Made by a program: the position numbers and the translations under genes. Positions 55,960 to 64,000 of a DNA stretch of 64,000 nt are shown here, piece after piece. A model generated the notes under the pieces. The model was not told the origin of the DNA, searched no databases, and saw only the letters and a program-made list of their open reading frames with translations. Each line of letters starts with the position of its first letter. Position 1 is the first letter of the stretch. The stretch comes from Thalassia testudinum (Eukaryota; Streptophyta; Magnoliopsida; Alismatales; Hydrocharitaceae). The stretch covers positions 73,210,001-73,274,000 of the forward strand of contig JAZHRO010000002.1 of assembly GCA_037157565.1 (NCBI GenBank). Direction: 5' to 3'.

Positions 55960-57110
55960 AAAGAGTGAGAGGTGAAGCCGAGGACCACACACACATGCAC
56001 GCGAGACCTGCCTCGCTTCAGACTTGGGTGAGAATCAATTTGGAACTTGGAACTTAGACTCTTTTGTTATGGATTTTTAATCTCATGATTTTGACTTGGA
56101 TTGGTCGATCAAAAGGTAAAATTGGTCGATCAATTATTTCGATCGATTAATGAGTTAAGTTTGGTCGATCAATTGATTTGGTCGATCAAAAAGTAAAGTT
56201 TGATCGATTAATTAATTTTGATTGATCAATAAGACTAAATTGGTTTTTCAATTGCCGCATTTCAATAAAATGAAAATTTTCGTAAACATCGGGTCATAGA
56301 CTTTATATAAAGGACACGAGAGGGCTCTCATTTAACACACAACAGGAGTAGAAAAGCTCCCTCTACTCTCTCTCCCCCTCTCTCGTTCTTATATCTCTTT
56401 CTTAGTGCGTTTGTTCAACGTAAAATTGATAGAAAAATTTCCAATCAGTTTTATAAATCTTACATAAGGAGATTGAGAGATCTACGAGAAGTTTTTGATT
56501 GATTAAAACATTAAATTGGTAGATCAATCGGGAATTTGGTTGATAAACCAAATTACCTTAGCTTTGTTTTCCTGAGGTTGTTTTCGAGGATGTCCAAGAT
56601 CGAAACACGTTAAATTTTGGAGGTGGATCGTTGTATCTTAAGAAGAGTTCGTCAGACGCTGACGCATCGGTATTGTTGGGGGCAATACTTTTTCTAAGGG
56701 AAGTCTTTAATAGACACTTCGATCGAAGTAAAATTTAATCCCTTCTCGTTTTATTTATTTATGCTATTGCATGTTCTTTATTCTTTATTTTATTCTGAAT
56801 CTTATCAAATTATGTTTGACTTTCTTGATTTAATATTTTTATTTATGCAAAATTATTAAAAATACCTATATTTTTATTTATTTATTTTCTACATGTGTTC
56901 ATTTCAACGGTTCCATCCCTTTGCAAGAAGGATAAAATCAAGTAAATTAAGAGAATTCATGATTTGAATTTATTTGGAACTCTATAAATGCCTCCATTTC
57001 CTGGAGTGGAGGCAAATAATCCATGTAATTAGCCCCAGTTAATGTGGGAAAAGGTTTTTCCGTTTGTCATCCTTGTCTACGAGGATTTGAGATTCCAACA
57101 ATATCACTTT
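55960..57110 (+). repeat. LTR-like segment with GGTCGATCAA array
   Basis: Contains a TTGGTCGATCAATT-type array (about 56098-56225, echo at 56510-56550), a TATA-like CTTTATATAAAGG (about 56302) followed by CTCT-rich sequence, and a GACGCATCGGTATTGTTGGGGGCAATAC stretch (in part 56660-56690) of the sort found near the ends of copia-type LTRs. No boundaries or target duplication could be fixed. Confidence 0.35.
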
Positions 57111-57129
57111 TCTTTATTTGAATTTTCAG

Positions 57130-57305
57130 CTGATGCAAGCTTGCTACTTTGAGAAGATTGATTTATCTACACATGAGTTTTATGAGACTCTAGGCATACA
57201 CCTTGATTGGAAGCTGGCAGAGGCCCCCCTTTCAACTGCTATACTTATGGTGCTGCATATGTTGAAGTTGAAATTGACACTTTGACTGGGAGTTACCATA
57301 CTAAG
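57130..57305 (+). pseudogene. XDH: Xanthine dehydrogenase exon, frameshifted
   Basis: After TTTTCAG the exon reads QACYFEKIDLSTHEFYETLG and, after a frame change around 57218, FNCYTYGAAYVEVEIDTLTG, ending TACCATACTAAG|GTTAG. Plant xanthine dehydrogenase has ACYFERIDLSAHGFY... and YTYGAAFAEVEIDTLTGDFH at this place, in the molybdenum-binding domain. The enzyme oxidises hypoxanthine and xanthine in purine breakdown. The missing bases between the two halves break the frame and remove the GNP part. Later exons follow in the right order on the same strand. Confidence 0.85.
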
Positions 57306-58692
57306 GTTAGTAGTGTTGGATCAGAATCCAACGTATGTACTAATATATGTATTTACATAAAGATATAATCATTCAACAAAGAGATTATGGACTGTCATGT
57401 AATGTCCATCACTTAAAGTGATCAAATTAAGGTCTATTAAGGATATGATTATAAAATGCAAAAGAATTGTGTGATTCATGTTAAGTATGTGTAGAGACCC
57501 TTTTGCAATTACAATTCCTCGATGGACGGCATTGTAAGTTGCTAATAGTAATTAGTTTGTCTAATTACTAATATGGAGAGCTTAGGTCCCCAAAGGTTTC
57601 TCACCTTATTTTCTTCCATCTTCCCTATCGAGTGTTGAGAGAGAAAGAGAGAAAAGGGCAATCGGGCAGCTGCTACCACAAGAGAAAAGCTTCTCTCCTG
57701 ATACTCTCGATCTAAGGGAAGGCGAGAACACTTTTGGAAGAGCTTAACTCACAGCCTCTTCTTCTGTAAACAATATAAACCCAAGTATATCACTTATACT
57801 CAATATGTGTGTATAGAATATGAATAAATTAGTGATGCATTTGTATTTTGTTTACATGGATCATGTTTGAATATATACACATATACTTGCCTATTTTTCG
57901 TCATAGAAACATTAGATCATGTATATGTCTAGATTTACTTTTTGGCGTTCTCAGAAAACATAAAATTCATCTCGTAATTGCAGGTAGTACCGATACCTTT
58001 TGATGGGTATCGGTACTCAGGCATTACAGTTTTGGACCCTTAAGTATACTATAGGTTGCTAGTATTGGTACTTTTCATGAGTATTGATACATGCAAACTA
58101 TAGATCAACTCCAGGTTGTCTTAAGTCCAAAACTGTGACTTACATATACGGGTACTCATCATGAATATCGGCATACATGAGCCCCAGTTCAGGCTTTGGA
58201 CTTGAAGTCACCAGGACTTGTAGCCTACAAGTATTGGTACTGGTCACTAGTACAGGTACTAGTTAGCTATAGGCAAAGTATCCAGTACTTGTACCAGTAC
58301 TCTTCATGAGTATCAGTACTCGTTGAAATTAGTTCTTTCCTAGAGTGATACCAGTACTCTATGAGTACTGGTACTTATAACAAGTACCGGTACACTGTAA
58401 GTACTGGACAAGTACTTATCTGGACATGAGTTCTAAACTGTAACTTATAGGTACCGATACTTGGAATCAGTATCGGTACTTATTTGGATATATAACTCAT
58501 ACCTATGACTTAAGGATATTGGTACTGATTCATCAGTATCGGTACTCAATATATGTGATACCAATACTAATCTACCAGTATCAATACCCATTTAGTATGA
58601 AGTCCAGATAAGATAAGTTATAGTATAGGTCTATCCTAACTTAAAAGTGGATTAATTACAATTAAAATCGTTAAAATTTTAACACTAACAAG
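57306..58692 (+). other. Intron of XDH pseudogene, possibly holding an LTR
   Basis: Begins GTTAGTAG. From 57314 (TGTTGGATCAGAATCC) to 58684 (ATTTTAACA) the sequence has TG...CA-type ends with TGTT/AACA and could be a solo copia-type LTR, but flanking 5-mers do not match. The second half is the GTACCGATACC-type array (57985-58600). Confidence 0.35.
57985..58600. repeat. Degenerate GTACCGATACC-type repeat array
   Basis: Over about 600 bp, short words such as GTACCGATACC, TATCGGTACTC, AGTACTGGTACT and AGTACCGGTACA recur about every 20-40 bp in both senses, many being self-complementary around GGTACC or ACCGGT. Spacing is irregular, so it is not a simple tandem satellite. Confidence 0.8.
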
Positions 58693-58742
58693 GAGATATG
58701 GATATTGGTTTCTCACTTAATTCGGTAGTCAACATTGGGAAG
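58693..58742 (+). pseudogene. XDH: Xanthine dehydrogenase exon
   Basis: Reads DMDIGFSLNSVVNIGK before AAG|GTAATA. The plant enzyme has DVMLDLGYSLNPAIDIGQIEG here. It follows the previous exon in order, with the intron at TGSYHTK. Confidence 0.7.
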
Positions 58743-59162
58743 GTAATATTGTAGTACATGATGTTTTCTTTTTAAAAATGTATAAGTTATGTTTTTTCAA
58801 TACTTTATTTTGTTTTAGAAGTACCACCGAAACTCACAAAAAGAGTACTACTAGAAAAAGGGTTACATGTACGAGAAGGTGGAAGCTTATGTTGGCCAAG
58901 CTTGTAGGCTATCTTTTGGCTTTTATTTTCTCTCTCTCCTCTTCATTTTAGTAGTTCCATATTCGGATACTTCTTACATTGTGAAGAGTTAAGTTTCTGC
59001 TGCTAATTACTTATATGCCTTTTCATAAATATATCAATGTGGAGCTTTTACTATAAAAAATAAATAAAATGGAACATCTTTGACGATTTGTGGTATATCA
59101 TCTGCTAGTTTCTTTACTAGTGGCAAGTATTTGCTGAATATCTTACGTGAATAACTTTCCAG

Positions 59163-59206
59163 CTGTCAAGGATATTCCACCAAAGTTTAAGGTCTCTTTA
59201 TTTAAG
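59163..59206 (+). pseudogene. XDH: Xanthine dehydrogenase exon
   Basis: TTTCCAG precedes VKDIPPKFKVSLFK, followed by AAG|GTGAGG. Plant xanthine dehydrogenase has SVNDIPLKFKVSLLK. The part between this and the previous exon (the GQGLGW...GPGTYK stretch) is missing or too decayed to see, although GGTTACATGTACGAGAAGG near 58860 could be a trace. Confidence 0.75.
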
Positions 59207-59641
59207 GTGAGGGATGGTTTAGTGTTGATACATAATTTTCAGTGTTTTTAAAATTTTATATACCATTCATTTAACTGCTGAACTATAGTTCCATAGTTGG
59301 AAGTAAGGTCAAAGAAAAATTGAGAGCGATCCTACCACAGGCTAATTTACGAATCAAGCTGTTGCTATATTGCCTCTCTAATCCCACATCAAAATGCTTT
59401 AGAAACTGCCATCGATATCAATTCAATTGACGTAATGATAAAGCCAGGAGTGACCTTATCTCGGGTTTTATGTTGTTAGGAGGTTAAACTAGTGATTACT
59501 TGGATTATTAACAATGATGTCCAGAAAGTTGGCCTTTGCATGGCTTTCAAGGCAACTAGGACCTTGGTAGTTCTGGAGCGAATTCATGTTCAAACATGTT
59601 CCCATAGGAGTTAATTTCATTCAATGCATATTGATACACAC

Positions 59642-60070
59642 GGTTGAGTTTGGCGCAAGTGTGGAGGCATGGAGGCTCCCTGGCATGGCAAAAATAGTCC
59701 ATGTGGGGACTCTTCCATGTTGGAAGAGAGAGAGAGAGGAGAGAGGAGAGGAGTTGGAAATGTGAAAGAATTATCTCATTAACTTAAGAGGGAAATGATT
59801 ACAAAGACTATTTTTATAGAAGAGAGAACATATCACAATTCTTAAAATAAGAAAAAAATCAAATCTAATCTCCTATTTTTAGAAAGATCAAATCCTAATT
59901 GATCAAATCAAATCCTCTAAACAAACTTGCTAAAAACTAAAGTAACAATTAAACAAAACTTGCACTAAAGCAAACCCAAAAATAGGACCCAAGACACCAA
60001 GACCGGTGCCCACTTGGGCCCTTTGACACACTGCCACGTGGCACTGCCATGTGTTTCTTCATTCCTGACA
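59642..60070 (-). repeat. 3' LTR of small copia-like element
   Basis: Begins on minus TGTCAGGAATGAAG at 60070 and matches the other LTR to GCGCCAAACTCAA; the last base pair of the CA end has changed (GG for TG on plus at 59642). Confidence 0.75.
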
Positions 60071-60083
60071 CTCTCCCTCAAGT
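60071..60083 (-). other. Polypurine tract of small copia-like element
   Basis: The minus strand reads CTTGAGGGAGAG directly before the LTR start TGTCAGG. Confidence 0.65.
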
Positions 60084-60789
60084 TGAGGCCAGGAGGACAA
60101 TGACTTACTGAACTTGGTAATGAGGTTAAATGTCCCACCATTCTTTTTCTTCTAGCTTGAGGTTCTCATTGGGAGGAGCCACAGTGTAATCTCTTGCGAC
60201 CTCCGAAGTCATTGCTTCTGTAGCAACCTCAATAGTTATCGCGATGGCCGTTGTAGTCTTCGCCTTATCTTCTTGGAACATAGCCTGAAGTTTCTCAAGA
60301 TTGGAAGGCGTGAGGGAATCCGCACGTGAGGTGCTAGTAGCTCCATGTGGAAACCTCTACGCCTTACTTGGATCTTTAGGAAAGGTACTTCTTCGATCAA
60401 TCGCTAGTCTTTTTGCAACCTAGGAAGTCATTGCTTCTTTTGGCAACCTCGAAAGTCATTGCATGGATTACGGTGTTCTCTTTTTGGAGTGATAAACTGA
60501 TGTGCAGCACCATACATAATATTTGACATCTTTTTTTCAGGAAAATCTCCTCTTTTGAAGGAGAATAAAAAAATCAAATATAAAGTGTCAGTTAAAAGAA
60601 TATAAGGATCACAAATCATATAACTTGATAGACCTCCTCTTCCCTTTTCTAGGTCTTGAACTCCACCATCTTCATCAACAATGCGGCTTCGGTGGTGTCC
60701 GTCATCTCCTGCAATCCACGATCCTTCTCCTACTTCGCGTAAGGTGTTGGATGTCACGAGGAAGAGGATTTGTTGAAGAAGATCATGCA

Positions 60790-60855
60790 CGTGTGGCCTT
60801 TGTTACGTGAAGAGACCACGCACGTGTGGCCTTTGTTACGTGAAGAGAACACGCA
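60790..60855. repeat. Two-copy 33-bp tandem duplication
   Basis: CACGTGTGGCCTTTGTTACG followed by TGAAGAGA occurs twice in a row, at about 60788 and 60821, in the leader of the small copia-like element. Confidence 0.85.
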
Positions 60856-60906
60856 CAAGAGAGAGATTATCTTCTAATACACACATGACAAGGAGTTTAG
60901 ATCGTA

Positions 60907-60919
60907 GGCTCTGATACCA
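60907..60919 (-). other. Initiator-Met-tRNA primer-binding site
   Basis: The minus strand TGGTATCAGAGCC is the standard plant copia primer site, complementary to the 3' end of tRNA-iMet, and directly abuts the LTR at 60920. Confidence 0.85.
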
Positions 60920-61387
60920 TGTTGAGTTTGGCGCAAGTGTGGAGGCTTCTTTGCATGGCAAAAATAGTCTACGTGGATATTGTTCCATGTTGGAATAGAG
61001 AGAGAGAGAGGAGGATGGCCGACGGCTATGAGAAAGAGAGGAGAGGAGTTGGAAATGTGGAAAAATTATCTCATTAACTCAAGAAAGAAATGATTACAAA
61101 GGCTCGCTTTTTATATAAAAAAGAACATATGACAATCCTTAAAATAGGAAACAAACCAAATTTAATCTCCTAATTTTAGAAAGACCAAATCGTAATTGTT
61201 CAAGTCAAATCTTCTAAACAAACTTGCTAAAAATCAAAATACCAATTAAGCAAAACTTGTAACTAAAACAAACCCAAAAATAGGACTCAAGACACCAAAA
61301 TCGGTGCCCACTTAGGCCCTCTGACAGACTGCCACGTGACTTGAATGGCTGCCCGTGGCACTGCCATGTGGCTCTTCATTCGTGACA
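60920..61387 (-). repeat. 5' LTR of small copia-like element
   Basis: On plus TGTTGAGTTTGGCGC at 60920 to CATTCGTGACA at 61387. It has CCACGTGAC and CCCGTGGC words near its outer end. Confidence 0.8.
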
Positions 61388-61571
61388 CACCTTTCTGGGC
61401 AAACAAGAATTCTAGCCTACCTAGTGGAGAACTAATTGAGAAAGACATTACTAAATATCATAATGGATTCTTATTAGGAATAACTTACAATCCAAAATTT
61501 CATATATAATGTCAACTTCTTTGGCTATTACTTTTAGGACAAAGAACTTGGCTACAACAAAATGAGAAAAG

Positions 61572-62308
61572 CTCTAGTTATTTCCATGGGGCATGATTAG
61601 AAGATATTATGCTGTAATGTGCAAAATATGTCTTGAAGAGCTTGAATAAGACATTGGAGATTTTTGTCACCATCAAATCTATTGGGATTTGTGGCGATCC
61701 GAAGCATGAAAAAGTCCTGCAGAGGTTGGAGGAGCATCTGGTTTGTTGTATAGACCAAGGGACAACCCAGTTTGTGGGATGCAAATTGGTCTGCACGACT
61801 GGAACCTGTCTGTTGTGTGTAGACTGGCCTTTGTAGGCAGGACAGGTGGGTCAATCTTGATGTAGACCGACTTGAAGAGTGCCAGGGACCAACTGGATTC
61901 CCTGTGGAGCCAACAGAGAGGCTTCTTGCCTCTGTGGATGGTCGACTGCAACATTAGGAGAAGTAGAGAAAGGAGCTTAATTGATTGGAAGAATTTTTCT
62001 ATTGCTCCAAGAAAATATATGGGAAGGCTCTCTATTTTATAGAGAATACATATTCGTTAAAAATAGTAAACAAATATTCTTACTTCTAAAACTAGACTCA
62101 ACTAATCAAATCTAATCAAATCTTCTAGATTTGGAACAATCAAATCTTTACAAATCTCTTTAAAACAAATAAACTAAATTAGGCTAATTGCTAACTAAGA
62201 AATCAATTCTTATTTTTGATCCTATAGATCCAAAACCAATGGCTGAAGTGACCTTCTGTATAACTGCCACGTGGCATGTGCCACATGGCTCTTCTTTGAT
62301 TCCCAACA
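61572..62308 (-). repeat. Possible second LTR-like segment in XDH intron
   Basis: On minus it starts TGTTGGGAATCAAAGAAGAG at 62308 with GCCACGTGGCAG words, in the style of the small copia-like element's LTR. The other end is not resolved. Open frames in it are unrecognised. Confidence 0.3.
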
Positions 62309-62831
62309 AGATCTTTGAAAACTCTCCTCTCCACCATATGTAGGATTCATATTACTTTCTGTGCAAAGGAAGAGTTTGATATTAACCAAAGATTATTGGC
62401 AATAATCAAATTGTGGGATTTGAATGCAAAGTTAAAAGATTATTCTTAGTTTGTTCCTAGTAGAGTTTTTCTTGGATCATTAATTATGACTAGTAGATTT
62501 TGGAATCCTAATGAGCCACACAAGAAGCGCTCTTAAGCAATTCTTTGTGTATTCTTCACATGTAGACTTCTCTTAGTTCTACATGTATGTTGTTCTCCTT
62601 TTTAAGCCTTCTCTCGAGATGTGGAATGGTTCATGCCATTGTTGAAAGAATCTTACGTTGTTAGATTTAATCCAAACAATAATTATAAAATTGTGATCTC
62701 CCGTCCCAAACCCCCCCCCCCCCCCCCTACTTCCAGCAGAATCTGCATGGCAATAATTCCTTGACAACATTCTTATGTGCCTTGCTTTTTTCAATTACAA
62801 CTGAGGTCTTTCTTTATCTGATTTCCAACAG

Positions 62832-63131
62832 GGTGCTCCTAACCCAAAAGGCATTCATTCCTTTAAAGCAGTTAGTGAGCTGCCATTCTTCCTTGCTTCT
62901 TCTGTGTTTTTTCCATCAAGGATGCCATTATAGCTGTAAGAGTAGAGGATGGTTACCGGTCATCTCTATGCTATCAACGATGTGTTAATGATGCAGGCAC
63001 ATATGTAGATGGTCATAAGTACATTGGGATGAGGTGGCATAGATCTTTCTTCCTTTACTTTTCACCTCGTCCACCTAATGATGACTTCGAAGGATCTGAG
63101 ACAGGTGACATACAAGTCATCACATACAGGT
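62832..63131 (+). pseudogene. XDH: Xanthine dehydrogenase exon and open continuation
   Basis: After TTCCAACAG the exon reads APNPKGIHSFKAVSELPFFL and then ASSVFF; a missing base near 62917 shifts the frame, after which it reads KDAIIAVRVEDG. The enzyme has DAPNVKAIHSSKAVGEPPFF and LASAVFFAIKDAI. In the conserved AVGEPP motif the G and first P are changed (AVSELP), while the glutamate, a catalytic residue in this family, is kept. The shifted frame stays open to 63192 but beyond 62960 no longer looks like this enzyme (VDGHKYIGMRWHR, PRPPNDDFEGSETGDIQ) and is unrecognised. Broken frame, altered motif and missing exons make it a pseudogene. Confidence 0.8.
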
Positions 63132-64000
63132 CTTTGATTTTTATTCTCACGACATGTGTATTTTTCATATGTATAAATTTCTTCCTTACATAGTTCATGT
63201 ACTCATTTATTTAAAAATTTTCCAAATCATGTGTATGTGTTGTGTGTGTAAAATGTACATGTATTTTATTGATGAATGTGTGACGTATATAGTAACTGGT
63301 GGAATATATGAGTATATTTGTATTTATGGTGAATGTATATGAATGTAAGAAAACACTAATGTTTTTCGATGGTATATGTATGTGATGGGTCTTGAAGGCT
63401 GCCGTTGAAGGTCATCAAAGAATTTATATGTATAAGAAATGTAACATAAACACTAGAAAATAAAAATCTACAAGCAACCACATGAACAAAGGGGATTGTT
63501 GATCCAATTTCACCCGACATGGGTGTATTTCTGGAGATCGAGGGGATCTAACTCTTAATATCCATTATATGTGGGAATGATATATGGAGTAATAGGCTGT
63601 AGAAACTTTGAGTTGCGCTCATTGGATATCTCCTCTCTCCTTGTGGATTGGGAACTAATTTATAGAATACAAATGTTAGTAGGGAAGTTATGGAGACATA
63701 ATGGTAGTTATTGTATTGACTCGTAAACGCTCGGTGGTTGTTGCCACTTTGCATTCTCATTAGGATCGAGTCTAAGCCGAGTCGGTTGGTTTGATCATGA
63801 GCTAATTAGGCTTATTTTGTGAGGGCAATTTCATTCCCTCATCAGTTGCCCCCACTCTCATAGTGTGATTGTGTCAACTGCGAGAGTAGAACTGTCATCT
63901 TTCTCTTTGCGCTTGCACAAAGTTTACCCTTGCCCCGAGCAACTATCACTTGGTTGTGTTGGGGGGCGGGTGCTTTATTGCTCCCGCTTGCCTCTTGGGA
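63132..64000. other. AT-rich sequence, no gene seen
   Basis: Contains TATG/TGTA-rich stretches (63150-63380). The last 180 bp shift to a GC-richer run with TTGCCCCCACTCTC and GGGGGGCGGGTGC, possibly the start of another repeat at the window edge. Confidence 0.4.

Larger units (their letters stand above)
59642..61387 (-). mobile_element. Small non-autonomous copia-like LTR element in XDH intron
   Basis: Two direct repeats (59642-60070 and 60920-61387) enclose about 850 bp. On minus the 5' LTR ends GCGCCAAACTCAACA directly before TGGTATCAGAGCC, the initiator-Met-tRNA primer site. The 3' LTR is preceded by TTGAGGGAGAG, a purine tract. Copia elements use this primer. The inside has no gag or pol, so it is a deletion derivative of the TRIM/LARD sort, mobilised in trans. 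Flanks are CACAC and CACCT, an imperfect target duplication. The LTRs differ by several indels and many substitutions. Confidence 0.8.

Noticed and set aside
57314..58684. TG...CA bounded segment as a firm solo LTR call
   Set aside because: Flanking 5-mers AGTAG and CTAAC do not match, so it is kept only as a possibility inside the intron entry.
62708..62727. Poly-C run (and poly-G at 31939-31953)
   Set aside because: Simple homopolymers, prone to sequencing error; no functional claim.

Overview
This is nuclear DNA of a plant, almost certainly an angiosperm with a large repeat-rich genome. The evidence is nested Athila-type and chromodomain (Tekay/Del-type) Ty3/gypsy retrotransposons, a Tat-type gag fragment, a small Ty1/copia-like element, and split exons of a plant-type xanthine dehydrogenase. 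No bacterial-style operons, rRNA, tRNA or CRISPR arrays are present, and no intact host gene was found. Nearly all open frames in the GC-rich stretches are shadows inside LTRs.

Layout, 1-36.7 kb. The oldest layer is a decayed Athila-like element 'B' on the minus strand: primer-binding site 34397-34414, gag-pol remnants 32992 to 29110, then 8499-8326, then 3012-2345. Three members of one LTR family (here 'AGACGTCT family') landed inside its RT/RNase H region: an LTR cut by the window edge (1-2344, minus), a solo LTR (3013-8325, plus) and a longer element 'd' (8500-29109, plus). A further solo LTR (4614-7284, minus) sits inside the second. Element d keeps RNase H, integrase and a chromodomain-like tail (24309-26167), which shows the family is a chromovirus. 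Its front half is replaced by a young, nearly intact Athila-like element 'A' (10766-24307, minus) whose gag-pol has only one in-frame stop.

Layout, 36.7-48.8 kb. Two LTRs of a second, diverged AGACGTCT subfamily (36739-38649 minus, truncated; 43668-48780 plus, solo with target duplication) and two more solo LTRs of the first subfamily (38838-41509 and 44841-47550, both minus) are interleaved with an uncertain Athila-style LTR (38748-43202). Solo insertions were delimited by 5-bp target duplications read directly from the sequence: GAGCC, CGGGG, AACAC, AAATT and TTAAG, plus GGTTG for element d.

Layout, 48.8-64 kb. AT-rich, more ancient sequence with a Tat-type LTR and broken gag (about 52.3-54.2 kb), microsatellites, and scattered exons of a xanthine dehydrogenase pseudogene (57130-63130, plus). 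The introns of that pseudogene hold a minimal copia-like element with an initiator-Met-tRNA primer site, a GTACCGATACC-type repeat array and LTR-like segments.

I did not find a new host defence or metabolic system. The most unusual thing is the LTR architecture of the AGACGTCT family: clusters of the palindrome CCAGACGTCTGG, a separate CCTAGG/ATTCATGC array, a row of small GC hairpins, a terminal palindrome and a conserved splice-donor-like site. Several of these are shared by the two diverged subfamilies.
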